From Virgibacillus necropolis (lineage in GTDB: Bacteria > Bacillota > Bacilli > Bacillales > Amphibacillaceae), in assembly GCF_002224365.1 (NCBI RefSeq), contig NZ_CP022437.1, forward strand, positions 124,001 to 188,000: a DNA stretch of 64,000 bases, in the 5' to 3' direction. The translations under genes and the position numbers were made by a program. Shown here piece after piece: positions 28,841-39,506 of this stretch (its first letter is position 1; every line of letters begins with the position of its first letter). Under the pieces are notes generated by a model. That model was given only the letters and a program-made list of their open reading frames with translations. It was not told where the DNA came from and made no database searches.

Positions 28841-29018
28841 TCAAATGGTTTTCTATTCCAATTTAATCTTAACGCAACATTCGATAATATTCTATCATTT
28901 TTTTAAAATTCGAATTTAAAAAGACCGAATTTGTTGGATATAGCAACAAAACCAGTCTCTTATGTTATTTAATCTTCTGGTGTTAGTATACTTATTTCGT
29001 TTGTCAGATTTCAACATT

Positions 29019-29058
29019 AAAAAAATACCCTCTTTCCAATAAAGGAAAAAGGGTATTT
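29019..29058 (-). terminator. Terminator after rpsI
   Basis: AAATACCCTTTTTCC and GGAAAGAGGGTATTT pair around a 7-nt loop, followed by a T run, 12 nt beyond the rpsI stop. Confidence 0.92.
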
Positions 29059-29070
29059 GAAATTGATCTA

Positions 29071-29463
29071 TTAACGTTTTGAGAATTGTGGTGCACGACG
29101 AGCGCCTTTAAGACCATATTTCTTACGCTCTTTCATGCGAGAATCACGAGTTAGGTATCCTTCACGTTTTAGAGAAGCGCGATATTCTGGATCTGCTTCT
29201 AAAAGAGCGCGAGCAACACCATGACGGATAGCACCAGCTTGCCCAGTGAATCCTCCACCATGAACATTTACTAAAACGTCGTATGTGCCTTGTGTTTCTG
29301 TAATAGCAAGTGGTTGATTTAAAATAAGAAGTTGCGTGTCATATGGAAAATAAGCCTGAGCTTCACGACCATTTACAACAACTTTACCGTTGCCTGGAAC
29401 TAAACGTACACGTGCAGTTGATTTCTTACGACGACCTGTGCCGTAGTATTGTACTTGTGCCAT
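29071..29463 (-). CDS. rpsI: 30S ribosomal protein S9
   Basis: 130 aa, standard length. It starts [20 protein letters not shown] and ends in the basic tail RRAPQFSKR, whose terminal Lys-Arg reaches the P-site t[19 protein letters not shown] is the conserved core. It lies 21 nt after rplM and is the last gene of that pair, followed by a terminator. Confidence 0.98.
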   Translation of the reverse strand: MAQVQYYGTGRRKKSTARVRLVPGNGKVVVNGREAQAYFPYDTQLLILNQPLAITETQGTYDVLVNVHGGGFTGQAGAIRHGVARALLEADPEYRASLKREGYLTRDSRMKERKKYGLKGARRAPQFSKR

Positions 29464-29484
29464 TTGTGGGTAACCTCCTTTTAA

Positions 29485-29922
29485 TTATCCGCGAAGTTCG
29501 TAAACTTCTGGTTTTTGTGCTTGATTGTTATGCTCTGAACCTTTATATACGTGCAATTTTTTACCCATTTTACGGCCTAAAGGACCTTTTGGTAACATAC
29601 CCTTAACAGCAAGCTCAAGCATTTGCTGAGGATATTTTGTACGCATTTCGTTAGCATTACGTTCTTTCAATCCACCTGGGTGGTTTGAGTGACGATAATA
29701 CATTTTATCGTTAATTTTATTTCCAGTAAGTTCGATTTTCTCTGCATTAATAATAATAACGTTATCACCTGTGTCTGCATGTGGTGTATACGTTGGTTTA
29801 TGTTTACCACGTAGCAAAGTCGCAACTTCACTTGCTAGACGACCTAGACGTTTACCTTCAGCATCTACAACAAGCCATTTGCGTTCAATGTTACTTTCTT
29901 TAGCCATGAACGTTGTACGCAT
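29485..29922 (-). CDS. rplM: 50S ribosomal protein L13
   Basis: 145 aa. It starts [20 protein letters not shown] and has the conserved [32 protein letters not shown] and [13 protein letters not shown]. It binds domain II of 23S rRNA early in assembly. It has its own upstream promoter and leader, so rplM-rpsI can be expressed apart from truA. Confidence 0.98.
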   Translation of the reverse strand: MRTTFMAKESNIERKWLVVDAEGKRLGRLASEVATLLRGKHKPTYTPHADTGDNVIIINAEKIELTGNKINDKMYYRHSNHPGGLKERNANEMRTKYPQQMLELAVKGMLPKGPLGRKMGKKLHVYKGSEHNNQAQKPEVYELRG

Positions 29923-29934
29923 GATAGTTTCCCT

Positions 29935-30020
29935 CCTAATTTACATCAATCATTTTCGTTTATTTCATCATAATTAGATTCCGGGGCTAATCATGGTTTT
30001 GAAATAAAATGCCATATATC
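29935..30020 (-). promoter_or_regulatory. Possible L13 autoregulatory leader
   Basis: The RNA between the promoter and rplM can fold ATTAG(CCCCGGAAT)CTAAT with flanking CAT/ATG pairs. An L13 leader motif is known in Bacilli, but I cannot confirm the match by eye. Confidence 0.35.
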
Positions 30021-30050
30021 ATCATATACTAGATAACGGCTCTATGTCAA
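30021..30050 (-). promoter_or_regulatory. SigA promoter of rplM-rpsI
   Basis: TTGACA, 18-nt spacer, TATGAT on the minus strand, about 100 nt before rplM. Confidence 0.72.
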
Positions 30051-30089
30051 GTAGAAAAGGATTATTTTCCACTTATGTTTCAAGCTTAC

Positions 30090-30833
30090 TCATTTATATT
30101 TGACATTCCATAAATAAAGCCCTTGCGGGGGGACTGTTTCACCTAATAACTGACGATCTTTTTGTTCCAAAAGTTTTACCATATCATCCTGATGCCTTCT
30201 CCCTTGACCAACATCAAGCATTGCGCCGACAATGATTCGAACCATGTTATATAGAAAACCGCTTCCCCTGAAAATAAATTCAATCTCACTACCACGTTTT
30301 ACACAGCTTACCTGATAAAGCGTTCTAACCTTACTGCCCTTTGTAGTGGCTTTAGCGGAGGAAAACGTAGTAAAGTCATGTTCACCTTCTAAATGGTTAC
30401 AAGCTTCCTGTATCGCCTCTATATCAAGCTGAAAGGGAAACTGGTAAGCATAGTTCTGTTTGAACACATCTCGTTCCTTTTCATTCCAAATATAATAACG
30501 ATACTCTTTTTCCAATACGTCATACCTTACATGAAATGAATCTATTACCTTCTCTACCTCACGTACATATAAATCATCAGGTAATAGCGTGTTGAGCGCT
30601 CGTTTCCAATTCTCCTCTGGAATATCAAAGGGCGTATCAAAATGAATGGTTTGTCCTTTTGCATGGACACCTGTGTCCGTGCGACCTGAAGCTTGCAATC
30701 GAATATGTTCACCTTTGTGGATCTTTTTTAATGCCTTTTCCAGTTCACCATGAACAGTTCGCTTTTTGGGCTGGATTTGAAATCCTGAAAAGCTAGTACC
30801 ATCATAGCTAATTACACACTTAATTTTACCCAT
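30090..30833 (-). CDS. truA: tRNA pseudouridine(38-40) synthase TruA
   Basis: 247 aa. It modifies U38-U40 in the anticodon arm of many tRNAs. The catalytic Asp is in ASGRTDTGVHAKGQ (about residues 49-62), and the conserved tail has FLYNMVRIIVGAMLDVG. FDGT-like SYDGTSFSGFQIQP opens the protein. It is 27 nt after ecfT, the usual Bacillus position. Confidence 0.96.
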   Translation of the reverse strand: MGKIKCVISYDGTSFSGFQIQPKKRTVHGELEKALKKIHKGEHIRLQASGRTDTGVHAKGQTIHFDTPFDIPEENWKRALNTLLPDDLYVREVEKVIDSFHVRYDVLEKEYRYYIWNEKERDVFKQNYAYQFPFQLDIEAIQEACNHLEGEHDFTTFSSAKATTKGSKVRTLYQVSCVKRGSEIEFIFRGSGFLYNMVRIIVGAMLDVGQGRRHQDDMVKLLEQKDRQLLGETVPPQGLYLWNVKYK

Positions 30834-30860
30834 TATTTAATCCAGCCCCTTTCTTCAAGC

Positions 30861-31661
30861 TTAATAATTTCGAGTCACTAGCAATCCAGCAACAACACAC
30901 GCGAACAGGAGATAGATAGCAATATCACGCTTTTCTATTTTTAATTCTCGTAGTTTCGTTCGACCGTCCCCACCTTGATATCCTCGTGCTTCCATTGCCA
31001 TTGCTAGTTCCTCTGCTCGTTTAAATGCACTTACAAATAGGGGAACTAAGAGAGGAACTACCGCTTTCACTCGTTCTTTTATTTTTCCAGTACGAAAGTC
31101 AACTCCCCTTGAAGCTTGCGCTCGAGAGATTTTTTCCGTCTCTTGCATAAGAGTTGGAATAAACCGCAAGGAAATCGACATCATCAAGGCCAACTCATGA
31201 ACAGGAAATTTAACTTTCTTTAACGGATGGAGCAAATCCTCTATCGCATCGGTAATTTCGATTGGTGTCGTAGTAAGGGTTAGTAAAGACGTTACCAATA
31301 TTAATAAGAAAAAACGCATCGATATTGCGAAACCTTTGATTAATGCACCAGAGTATACATTGAAAGAAAATATTTCAAATAAGACCGTACCTTCTTTTGT
31401 CACAAAAAGGTGAAGGAAAAATGTAAAGATTATTAGAAACCACACTGGTGTTAATCCTTTAATAATGTAGCTTATCGGAATTCTAGTTGTAAACATACTT
31501 GCTAAGGCAAATAAGGTAAGAATTCCATAACTTAAAACGGTATTCGCAAAAAATACGATAAAGACGAAAAAGAAAATAATTATTATCTTAGAACGCGGAT
31601 CCAACTTATGGATAAGCGATTTGCCTGGTACATACTGACCGATAATCAATGCATTATTCAT
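30861..31661 (-). CDS. ecfT: ECF transporter transmembrane protein EcfT
   Basis: 266 aa. About five hydrophobic helices. The coupling motifs are the Ala-Arg-Gly type [10 protein letters not shown] (about residue 177-186) and [14 protein letters not shown] (about 220-233), which contact the two ATPases. It starts overlapping ecfA2 by 4 nt. The energising module serves interchangeable vitamin or metal S-components encoded elsewhere. Confidence 0.96.
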   Translation of the reverse strand: MNNALIIGQYVPGKSLIHKLDPRSKIIIIFFFVFIVFFANTVLSYGILTLFALASMFTTRIPISYIIKGLTPVWFLIIFTFFLHLFVTKEGTVLFEIFSFNVYSGALIKGFAISMRFFLLILVTSLLTLTTTPIEITDAIEDLLHPLKKVKFPVHELALMMSISLRFIPTLMQETEKISRAQASRGVDFRTGKIKERVKAVVPLLVPLFVSAFKRAEELAMAMEARGYQGGDGRTKLRELKIEKRDIAIYLLFACVVAGLLVTRNY

Positions 31662-32527
31662 GTTGATTCAGCCCCCTTTAACGTCCGCTGAATCGCTGCC
31701 GCTATTTCTTTTGTTGATTGTCTGTGAAATGGAATTTGGATGCCAAACTTTTTTTCATAGGAAAGTAAAAACTGGACAGCTTCTGGAACATCGAGTTGAA
31801 CCGCTTTCAAGGCCTCCTGTTGCGTTAAAACATCTTCAGGCTTACCTTCCATATATTTCTTTCCTTTATTTAAAATAATAACGTGATCGGCATATTTAAC
31901 CGCATCCTCCATACTGTGCGTAACAAGGATCGTTGTTAACCCTTGTTCATGATGCAGGGTATCAAACATATCCATGATTTCCTTCTGACCACGAGGATCA
32001 AGTCCAGCAGTCGGTTCATCGAGCACCAGCACTTCTGGTTTGATCGCGAGCACTCCTGCAATAGCCACCCGGCGCATCTGTCCTCCACTAAGATCAAATG
32101 GGGAACGTGTTAATAACTCTTCATTTAAACCAACAGATGGTGCTATTTGTTTGATACGTTTTTTAATCTCATCAGCAGACACATTAAAGTTCTCAGGACC
32201 AAAAGCGATATCCTTTTCAACCGTTTCTTCAAACAATTGATGTTCCGGATACTGAAAAACAACACCGACTCGACTTCGAAGTTCCTTCATATTCTTTGGT
32301 TTGTTACCATCTTTTAACTGGAAGCCTCCAATGGTCACTTCTCCTTCACTCGGCATTACTAAACCGTTCAGGTGTTGAATAAGCGTCGATTTCCCTGATC
32401 CAGTATGGCCGATGATCGCAACGAATGACCCTGATGGTATGTGGAATGACAGATCCTCAATCGCTTTATGTGAAAATGGTGTATTTCGTTGGTATATATA
32501 GCTTACGTGCTTGAATGTAATGTCCAT
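31658..32527 (-). CDS. ecfA2: ECF transporter ATPase EcfA2
   Basis: 289 aa ABC ATPase. Walker [10 protein letters not shown] (about residues 39-47), Q-loop [12 protein letters not shown], signature [13 protein letters not shown], Walker [13 protein letters not shown], switch His in VTHSMED. It overlaps ecfA1 by 25 nt and ecfT by 4 nt, a tightly coupled trio. The pairing with ecfA1 gives the usual ATPase heterodimer. Confidence 0.96.
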   Translation of the reverse strand: MDITFKHVSYIYQRNTPFSHKAIEDLSFHIPSGSFVAIIGHTGSGKSTLIQHLNGLVMPSEGEVTIGGFQLKDGNKPKNMKELRSRVGVVFQYPEHQLFEETVEKDIAFGPENFNVSADEIKKRIKQIAPSVGLNEELLTRSPFDLSGGQMRRVAIAGVLAIKPEVLVLDEPTAGLDPRGQKEIMDMFDTLHHEQGLTTILVTHSMEDAVKYADHVIILNKGKKYMEGKPEDVLTQQEALKAVQLDVPEAVQFLLSYEKKFGIQIPFHRQSTKEIAAAIQRTLKGAEST

Positions 32528-33342
32528 AAGTCCTCCAACAATTCCTCTTGGTTTAGGGCCTCATTTGTAATTGGAACGCCCATTTGTTTCAATTCATCAA
32601 CTAATATGGCTACAAATGGGACATCAAGACCAATTTCACGTAGCTTCGTTTTTTTGGAAAAAATCTCACGCGGGGTGGCCTCGTCCCATATTTCTCCTTC
32701 ATTCATGACAATTACCCGTTCTGCCTGAACGACCTCTTGTAAATCGTGTGTAATCGTAATCAATGAAAGCTGATGCTCTTTTTGTACATTAGATACGGTG
32801 TTCATGATCTCCATACGGCCTTTTGGATCAAGCATTGCGGTTGCTTCATCTAATATAAGAACCTGGGGTGAAATAGCTAATACACTTGCAATAGCTACAC
32901 GCTGCTTCTGGCCGCCAGAAAGTCGATGAGGTTCAGTCATTCGATAATCCTGCATGCCAACTGCATTCAAATTTATGTCAATACGCTTTATCATTTCTTC
33001 GCGCGCGATACCACGGTTCTCCATACCAAAAGCAACATCATCTTGAACAGTTGTCCCCACGAATTGATTATCCGGGTTTTGAAAAACCATGCCAACATCT
33101 TTTCGTATATCCCAAATAGTTTCTTCTGTAACTTGCCTGCCATTAATCATGATTTGGCCCTCTTGTGGAAAAAGTAATCCATTCACTAGTTTAGCGATAG
33201 TAGATTTACCAGATCCATTATGACCAATGATCGCCACCCACTCATTTTCAAAGATATGGAAACTACAATTTTTTAATACCCAAGGCTCCTCTTCTCCATA
33301 CCGAAACGATACATTTCTAAACTCTATTAATTTTTGACGCAC
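32503..33342 (-). CDS. ecfA1: ECF transporter ATPase EcfA1
   Basis: 279 aa ABC ATPase. Walker [10 protein letters not shown] (about residues 39-47), Q-loop [11 protein letters not shown], signature [13 protein letters not shown], Walker [13 protein letters not shown], switch His in ITHDLQE. The start is GTG at 33340-33342 after GGAGGTTAAACCA. In relatives it follows rplQ closely; here 920 nt of repeats lie between. Confidence 0.96.
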   Translation of the reverse strand: MRQKLIEFRNVSFRYGEEEPWVLKNCSFHIFENEWVAIIGHNGSGKSTIAKLVNGLLFPQEGQIMINGRQVTEETIWDIRKDVGMVFQNPDNQFVGTTVQDDVAFGMENRGIAREEMIKRIDINLNAVGMQDYRMTEPHRLSGGQKQRVAIASVLAISPQVLILDEATAMLDPKGRMEIMNTVSNVQKEHQLSLITITHDLQEVVQAERVIVMNEGEIWDEATPREIFSKKTKLREIGLDVPFVAILVDELKQMGVPITNEALNQEELLEDLWTLHSST

Positions 33343-33501
33343 TGGTTTAACCTCCTCTAGCTCAGCTCATGTCCTGGGTTGTTTTTCTTAATTATAATTA
33401 TGATTGGCGGCTCAAATTCTGTTATTTGTGTAAGACTGTTTTCATACACACTGTTGCTTTTTCATCTTCATAGTCGATAAAAATGCGACATAACAGCAAC
33501 G

Positions 33502-33622
33502 TGATTTCCGCGGGCGGCAGTCGCTTTCCGCGGGCGGCTGGTGAGCCTCCTCGCGCTCCGCACTGCGGGGTCTCACCTATGCCTATAATCCCGCAGGAGT
33601 CGACTGCCCTCCGCTCCAATCA
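33502..33622 (-). repeat. GC-rich core A of composite element 1
   Basis: On the minus strand: stem arm GGCAGTCG, then ACTCCTGCGGGA, GGTGAGACCCCGCAG, CGAGGAGGCTCACC, GCCCGCGGAAAG, closing arm CGACTGCC, with TGATT/AATCA outside. The same blocks and the same stem occur at 49307-49662. Confidence 0.8.
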
Positions 33623-33680
33623 CTGTAAAGTTAAGAGGTGAATGGGAGAGGATTATAGGTAAAGCTCCAACCCTAGCGAA

Positions 33681-33786
33681 GAAAAAACACGGAGACTCCT
33701 GCGGGAAAGCGAAGACGATGAGACCCCGCAGAGTGGGTTTCTCGAGGAGGCTCATCGCGAGCCCGCGGAAAGCGTAGTGTTTTTCC
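33681..33786 (+). repeat. GC-rich core B of composite element 1
   Basis: AAAAACAC, then GGAGACTCCTGCGGGA, GATGAGACCCCGCAG, CGAGGAGGCTCATC, GCCCGCGGAAAGCG, closing GTGTTTTT. The inner blocks match core A, but the closing stem is different. Confidence 0.8.
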
Positions 33787-33894
33787 ACAGCGGTCGCAGG
33801 GCACTAAACATGATTTCCAGTTACGTCGCAGTATATAATTAATAGTAACATTATTTTCGAAAACAGCCTTTTCTTAAAATGCCCTCAATTTTTA

Positions 33895-34065
33895 TATTGT
33901 GGAAATAAGTTCCGTTATTTCAAAAAAAGTGGTAATTTCATCGTCTTTTTTGTAAATAGCTCCACTGTTTGGCCTGAATTTAGGTCCATTTCATGAATAT
34001 AACGGATCACAATGTCCGCATATTTGCTGAACAGGCACCTACACTTTTATCAGTCCAGTTCCGCT
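33895..34065. other. Non-coding stretch with small palindromes
   Basis: Contains GGAAATAAGTTCCGTTATTTC (self-complementary ends, written here for its pairing GAAATAA/TTATTTC) and ACGGATCACAATGTCCGCAT. No gene is seen. It looks like decayed repeat DNA between copy 1 of the composite element and the TGTCTAG-family repeat. Confidence 0.4.
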
Positions 34066-34070
34066 TTTTT

Positions 34071-34190
34071 TGTCTAGCTGCGGCTCCTAGCGACTAGCAA
34101 ATAGTCAGTCCTGATGAATGTACGGAAAGTTCACCTACTTTCACAGTCCTATCTATTTGTACGTCGCTGACCAGTCGCCTCCGCTTTTCT
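34071..34190 (+). repeat. TGTCTAG-family interspersed repeat, copy downstream of rplQ
   Basis: Begins TGTCTAGCTGCGGCTCCTAG, ends GTCGCCTCCGCTTTTC. It contains a long imperfect hairpin (ACTAGCAAATAGT; CGGAAAGTTCACC...). The rplQ terminator follows immediately. Confidence 0.75.
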
Positions 34191-34196
34191 ACCTAC

Positions 34197-34247
34197 AAAA
34201 AAAGGGCTTGGCTTCACCTCGTGGAAGAGATTCAGTCCTGCCCTTAA
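34197..34247 (-). terminator. Terminator after rplQ
   Basis: AAGGGC and GCCCTT close a hairpin with inner pairing CTTCCACGAGGTGAAG, followed by a run of seven T on the minus strand. It ends the S10-spc-alpha transcript before ecfA1. Confidence 0.8.
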
Positions 34248-34262
34248 TACGCAAAAGTTTCA

Positions 34263-34616
34263 TTATACTAGTTCGATAATTGCCATTTTTGCTCCGTCAC
34301 CTTGACGAGCTCCTAGCTTAAGAACACGTGTATATCCACCTTGTCTTTCTTCATAACGCTCAGCAATTTCACCGAAAAGCTTTTGAATAACATTTTCGTT
34401 TTCATTTGCTGCTTGATTGTATAAAAATGATGTAGCTTGACGACGCGCATGTAAATCACCGCGTTTGCCTAGTGTGATCATTTTATCTGCTACAGATTTT
34501 AAATCTTTCGCTTTTGCTTCTGTTGTTTCAATACGTTCATGAATGATTAAATCAGATGCAAGGTTGCGAAGTAATGCCATACGTACATCGGTAGTACGAC
34601 CTAATTTTCTAGCCAT
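34263..34616 (-). CDS. rplQ: 50S ribosomal protein L17
   Basis: 117 aa, the short form usual in Firmicutes. It starts [20 protein letters not shown] and has [20 protein letters not shown] and [21 protein letters not shown]. It is the last gene of the alpha operon, 88 nt after rpoA, the gap holding a repeat unit. Confidence 0.98.
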   Translation of the reverse strand: MARKLGRTTDVRMALLRNLASDLIIHERIETTEAKAKDLKSVADKMITLGKRGDLHARRQATSFLYNQAANENENVIQKLFGEIAERYEERQGGYTRVLKLGARQGDGAKMAIIELV

Positions 34617-34650
34617 GGACTATCCCTCCCTTTTTACGTTTCTTGGACAA

Positions 34651-34704
34651 CGTCTAGGTCCAGTACCTAGCGCCTTTGCCCTATTCTAAAGGTGTCTGCT
34701 TTTA
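34651..34704 (+). repeat. TGTCTAG-family repeat, short copy between rpoA and rplQ
   Basis: CGTCTAGGTCCAGTACCTAG at the start and GTGTCTGCTTTTA at the end; about 54 bp. The 3' end abuts the rpoA stop codon. It is transcribed inside the alpha operon. Confidence 0.65.
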
Positions 34705-35649
34705 TCAGTCATCGTTACGTAAACCTAAGCCAAGATCTTCAAGTTTTACTTTAACTTCAACAAGAGATTTACGGCCTAAATTACGAACCTTCATCATATC
34801 TTCTTCAGATTTATTTGCAAGTTCTTGAACTGTATTAATACCAGCACGTTTTAAACAATTATAGGATCTGACAGAAAGATCTAATTCTTCGATTGTCATT
34901 TCCATTACTTTTTCTTTTTGGTCTTCTTCTTTTTCTACCATTATTTCTGCATTTTGTGCTTCGTCTGTTAAGCCCACAAAAATATTAAGATGTTCTGTAA
35001 ATATTTTGGCACCTAACGAAACTGCTTCTTCAGGACGAATGCTTCCATCTGTCCACACATCTAATGTTAACTTATCGAAATTCGCAATTTGTCCGACACG
35101 AGTATTTTCAACTTGGAAAGTCACGCGTGATACTGGTGTGAAAATAGAGTCAACTGGGATAACGCCTATTGGTTGATCATCATGATTATTTCCCTCAGCA
35201 GGGCGATAACCGCGACCACGTTCAGCAGTTATTCTCATATGCAAGCTTCCTTTGCTATTAATCGTCGCAATTGGAAGTTCCGGATTCAATACTTCTACAT
35301 CACTATCAAAGGTAAGATCTGCAGCCGTAACTTTTCCTTCCCCTTGCACATCAATCTCTAGTGTTTTTTCTTCATCAGAGTAGATTTTAAGAGCAAGTTT
35401 CTTTAGATTTAAGATGATTGTTGTTACATCTTCTACAACACCTTCAATCGTTGAAAACTCATGTTGCGCTCCATCGATTTGAACTGCTGTTACAGCAGCA
35501 CCTGGAAGTGAGGATAGTAGGATACGACGCAAGGAGTTTCCTAGAGTAGTACCATATCCACGTTCAAGCGGTTCGACGACGAATTTACCAAAATTGGCAT
35601 CATCGCTGATCTCTACTGTTTCTATTTTTGGTTTTTCAATTTCGATCAT
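34705..35649 (-). CDS. rpoA: DNA-directed RNA polymerase alpha subunit
   Basis: 314 aa, standard. The N-terminal dimerisation domain has [20 protein letters not shown] (about residues 25-44) and the C-terminal domain (about 245-314) has [17 protein letters not shown] and [18 protein letters not shown], the helix-hairpin-helix region that binds UP elements and activators. It is preceded by a 231-nt gap with its own likely promoter. RBS AAGGAGG. Confidence 0.98.
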   Translation of the reverse strand: MIEIEKPKIETVEISDDANFGKFVVEPLERGYGTTLGNSLRRILLSSLPGAAVTAVQIDGAQHEFSTIEGVVEDVTTIILNLKKLALKIYSDEEKTLEIDVQGEGKVTAADLTFDSDVEVLNPELPIATINSKGSLHMRITAERGRGYRPAEGNNHDDQPIGVIPVDSIFTPVSRVTFQVENTRVGQIANFDKLTLDVWTDGSIRPEEAVSLGAKIFTEHLNIFVGLTDEAQNAEIMVEKEEDQKEKVMEMTIEELDLSVRSYNCLKRAGINTVQELANKSEEDMMKVRNLGRKSLVEVKVKLEDLGLGLRNDD

Positions 35650-35835
35650 TCAACAAAACCCTCCTTAAAAACGTCGAAACCCCGGCTAGACAAATTGGTC
35701 TAACCGAAATTCCCCAAATAGGCAGTTGGCGTTTCTGCACTATTGAATTTCTTACGTATTGTCTGTCGTTCATCGATGCTCTTCGGTTTAGATGGTTAAA
35801 AAGGCCTTACCTTCTTACCAACCACACTTTTAGCT

Positions 35836-35864
35836 ATCATAACCCATTATAGACAGGGTGACAA
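35836..35864 (-). promoter_or_regulatory. Likely internal promoter for rpoA-rplQ
   Basis: TTGTCA, 17-nt spacer, TATGAT on the minus strand, in the 231-nt gap between rpsK and rpoA, about 190 nt before rpoA. Confidence 0.6.
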
Positions 35865-35880
35865 AATTTATACAGTACAA

Positions 35881-36270
35881 TTATACACGACGACGTTTTG
35901 GTGGGCGACAACCATTGTGAGGAACTGGAGTTACATCACGAATTGCTGTTACTTCTAGACCTACTGCCTGCAAAGAGCGGATTGCTGCTTCACGACCAGC
36001 ACCAGGACCCTTAACAGTTACTTCTAGTGTTTTCATACCATTTTCTACTGCTGAGTTAGCTGCTGTTTCAGCTGCCATTTGAGCTGCAAAAGGTGTTGAC
36101 TTACGAGAACCTTTAAAGCCAAGTGAACCTGCTGAGCTCCACCCAATAGCATTACCTTGTACATCCGTAATCGTAACAATTGTATTGTTAAACGTAGAAC
36201 GAATATGTGCTATACCAGTATCAATATTCTTTTTCACACGACGCTTACGCGTATTAGTTTTACGAACCAT
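35881..36270 (-). CDS. rpsK: 30S ribosomal protein S11
   Basis: 129 aa. Starts [20 protein letters not shown]; conserved [20 protein letters not shown] and [17 protein letters not shown]. It forms part of the platform near the E-site. 22 nt after rpsM. Confidence 0.98.
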   Translation of the reverse strand: MVRKTNTRKRRVKKNIDTGIAHIRSTFNNTIVTITDVQGNAIGWSSAGSLGFKGSRKSTPFAAQMAAETAANSAVENGMKTLEVTVKGPGAGREAAIRSLQAVGLEVTAIRDVTPVPHNGCRPPKRRRV

Positions 36271-36292
36271 TGATTAGCTTACCTCCTTCACG

Positions 36293-36658
36293 TTACTTTT
36301 TCTTGTTAGCCATTGTACGACGTGGACCTTTACGAGTACGTGAATTGTTTTTTGTTTTTTGACCACGAACTGGTAATCCACGGCGGTGACGGACTCCTCT
36401 ATAGGATCCAATTTCAATTAATCGTTTGATGTTCAGGGACACTTCACGACGAAGATCACCTTCAACTGTAAATTCATCAATTGCTTTACGGATTTTACCT
36501 AATTCATCTTCGGTCAGATCGCGTACACGAGTGTTTTCTGAAACGCCTGCTTCTTTAAGGACTTCCTGTGCAGTGTTTTTTCCAATACCATAAATGTATG
36601 TTAATGAAATCACTACACGTTTATCACGCGGAATATCAATACCTGCAATACGTGCCAT
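36293..36658 (-). CDS. rpsM: 30S ribosomal protein S13
   Basis: 121 aa. Starts [20 protein letters not shown]; helix-two-turn-helix [18 protein letters not shown]; basic tail [20 protein letters not shown]. It contacts tRNA and L5 across the subunit bridge. 24 nt after rpmJ. Confidence 0.98.
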   Translation of the reverse strand: MARIAGIDIPRDKRVVISLTYIYGIGKNTAQEVLKEAGVSENTRVRDLTEDELGKIRKAIDEFTVEGDLRREVSLNIKRLIEIGSYRGVRHRRGLPVRGQKTKNNSRTRKGPRRTMANKKK

Positions 36659-36682
36659 AAGCTCAATGCACCTCCTTGTTTA

Positions 36683-36811
<129 letters not shown>

Positions 36812-36831
36812 TTATATCGGAGCTCTCTCGG

Positions 36832-37050
36832 TTATTTATAACGGTACGTAATCCGTCCTCTAGTCAAATCATACGGTGAGAGTTCTACTGTCACTTTATC
36901 ACCAGGTAAAATACGAATGAAATGCATACGAATTTTACCAGATACATGCGCTAAAACCGTATGACCGTTTTCAAGCTCAACTTTAAACATTGCGTTTGGC
37001 AATGTATCCGTTACTTTACCTTCTACTTCAATTACATCGTCTTTCGCCAT
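36832..37050 (-). CDS. infA: Translation initiation factor IF-1
   Basis: 72 aa, OB fold. Starts [20 protein letters not shown]; conserved [20 protein letters not shown] and [20 protein letters not shown]. It blocks the A-site during initiation. It overlaps the upstream KOW-protein gene by 23 nt. Confidence 0.98.
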   Translation of the reverse strand: MAKDDVIEVEGKVTDTLPNAMFKVELENGHTVLAHVSGKIRMHFIRILPGDKVTVELSPYDLTRGRITYRYK

Positions 37051-37366
37051 CGTGTTGGTCTCCCTTCTTCAAATCAGTCACAACTTCATTGACAAATTTA
37101 GCTATGGCAAATCTCAACTTACCATTTGTGACACGACCAGTTTCTAGAAGGCTATTTTGGACTTCAGGGGAAATGTAATCCATAACTTCAATATGATGTA
37201 AATTCTTTTTCTTTGGTCGATCATACTTTCGTTTTTCCCCATCTGCTAGCATGACATACCCATTGTCTACCATATTAATAATAACCGCATATTGCCCTAA
37301 CTCACGGCCTTGCATAATACGAACAATTTGACCTACTTGCGGAACCGAATCAGCTTCGCTCAACAA
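37028..37366 (-). CDS. KOW-domain RNA-binding protein (L14e-like, YbzG type)
   Basis: 112 aa. A KOW motif near the start ([20 protein letters not shown]) is followed by [20 protein letters not shown], resembling the L14e-like proteins placed beside infA in Bacilli. The start is TTG at 37364-37366 after AAGGTGA; a second TTG follows at once. The 3' end overlaps infA. In B. subtilis map lies between adk and this gene; here it is missing. Confidence 0.85.
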   Translation of the reverse strand: MLSEADSVPQVGQIVRIMQGRELGQYAVIINMVDNGYVMLADGEKRKYDRPKKKNLHHIEVMDYISPEVQNSLLETGRVTNGKLRFAIAKFVNEVVTDLKKGDQHDGERRCN

Positions 37367-37392
37367 CGATCACCTTCACTTAGGCTATAATT

Positions 37393-37420
37393 TAAAAACT
37401 GCCTTATTCAATTTAAGGCT
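37393..37420 (-). terminator. Terminator-like hairpin in the adk-KOW gap
   Basis: On the minus strand GCCTTA/TAAGGC with a 7-nt loop followed by AGTTTTTAAA. It lies downstream of a TATAAT box (about 37478) and upstream of the KOW gene, so it might attenuate rather than end transcription. Confidence 0.4.
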
Positions 37421-37535
37421 TTATTTCAAAATGCTAGTAACATCAGTATTCCCTTTGTCGTTCATCACGACATACATTATACCTTTTAACAAATGGAAAT
37501 GCACCCATCCTGTCTAAATAAGACAGTTGTAATGC

Positions 37536-38213
<678 letters not shown>

Positions 38214-39506
38214 TTACTTTATAAAACCTTTGTAATGGCGTTTCACTAGTTGACTTTCTAATTGTTTCATAGTCTGTAGTGCAACACCTACAACGATTAG
38301 TAAACTTGTTCCGCCGATTTGTACAGCGGTAGGTAAATCTGCCAAACCGCCTAAAACAATAGGTAGTACAGAAACTGCAGCGAGGAAGATCGAACCAACA
38401 AATGTAAGACGATACATTACCCGAGTTAGATAAGTTTCTGTGTTTTTTCCTGGACGAATACCTGGAATATATCCACCTTGTTTCTGTAAATTCTCAGCCA
38501 TTTGCTCTGGGTTAACCTGAACAAATGTATAAAAATATGTGAATGCAATAATTAATACAACATAAATGACCATCCCAATTGGTTGGGTATAATCAAAAAT
38601 CAATTCAATTGTATTTGCCACATCACTACCTTCAAAAAAGCCTGCGATTGTTCTTGGTGCAATAATAAATGCAATTGCAAAGATTACTGGAATAACTCCT
38701 GCAGCATTAACCTTTAACGGTAAATGAGTAGAGTGTCCTCCCACCGGTGAACGGTTAACAAGTTTTTTTGCATATTGAACGGGTATTTTACGTAATGCCT
38801 GTTGAATAAAGATAACTCCAACAGTAACTGCAATAACAACTAATACAATCATTACTACAATAACAACGTTGATAAACAACTCGTCGCCAGGATTTACAAA
38901 ATACTGACTATATAATTGCTTAACACCATTAGGAACTGCAGCTACGATACCAGCAAAGATTAGTATAGAAATACCATTCCCAACACCATTTGCAGTTATC
39001 TGTTCCCCGATCCACATTAGAAAAGTCGTACCACTTGTTAATACAACGGCGATGACAATAAATGTTAGAACGTCAGGGTTTTCAATTAATTGGCCGCCTG
39101 CCATTGCGTTAAAACCAATAGACATGGCGATTGCTTGAACAAATGCCAGAGCAACTGTTCCATATCTGGTGATTTGAGCCAGTTTTTTCCGGCCCATTTC
39201 TCCTTGTTTTTTCCACTCAGAAAATTTCGGTACAACATCCATTTGAAGTAATTGCATGATGATCGATGCTGTGATGTAAGGCATAATTCCCATCGCGAAA
39301 ATGGAGAAGTTTTGTAATGCCCCACCACCAAATGTGTTTAGAAAACCAAATACATTTTGTTGATTCATAAAATCAATTGCTTCTTTATTTGTATATGGTA
39401 CAGGTATAAACGTACCAAGACGAAAGATAATTAACATCAATAATGTGAAAATAATTTTCCGTCTGATATCACCTACACGCATAAGATTGGAGATTGTACG
39501 GAACAT
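38214..39506 (-). CDS. secY: Protein translocase channel subunit SecY
   Basis: 430 aa with ten membrane helices. Starts [20 protein letters not shown]; the plug region FGGGALQNFSIFAMGIMPYI and conserved loops RTIAGFFEG-type and YIPGIRPGKNTETYL (cytoplasmic C5 loop with the essential Arg) are intact. It forms the membrane channel with SecE and SecG. It overlaps the rplO stop by 1 nt. Confidence 0.98.
   Translation of the reverse strand: MFRTISNLMRVGDIRRKIIFTLLMLIIFRLGTFIPVPYTNKEAIDFMNQQNVFGFLNTFGGGALQNFSIFAMGIMPYITASIIMQLLQMDVVPKFSEWKKQGEMGRKKLAQITRYGTVALAFVQAIAMSIGFNAMAGGQLIENPDVLTFIVIAVVLTSGTTFLMWIGEQITANGVGNGISILIFAGIVAAVPNGVKQLYSQYFVNPGDELFINVVIVVMIVLVVIAVTVGVIFIQQALRKIPVQYAKKLVNRSPVGGHSTHLPLKVNAAGVIPVIFAIAFIIAPRTIAGFFEGSDVANTIELIFDYTQPIGMVIYVVLIIAFTYFYTFVQVNPEQMAENLQKQGGYIPGIRPGKNTETYLTRVMYRLTFVGSIFLAAVSVLPIVLGGLADLPTAVQIGGTSLLIVVGVALQTMKQLESQLVKRHYKGFIK

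Larger units (their letters stand above)
33432..33870. repeat. Composite hairpin element, copy 1 (two GC-rich cores inside nested inverted repeats)
   Basis: Outer arms AAGACTGTTTTC (33432-33443) and GAAAACAGCCTT (33859-33870) pair with one mismatch. Inner arms TGCGACATAAC (33484-33494) and GTTACGTCGCA (33820-33830) pair with one mismatch. Between them lie core A (33502-33622, minus orientation) and core B (33681-33786, plus orientation). It is homologous, in inverted orientation, to 49095-49740. No credible coding region: the short frames here are fragments without ribosome sites. Confidence 0.8.

Noticed and set aside
33422-33788. Two overlapping minus-strand frames of 65 and 71 codons in composite element 1
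   Set aside because: They translate the repeat cores; no ribosome site or family resemblance.
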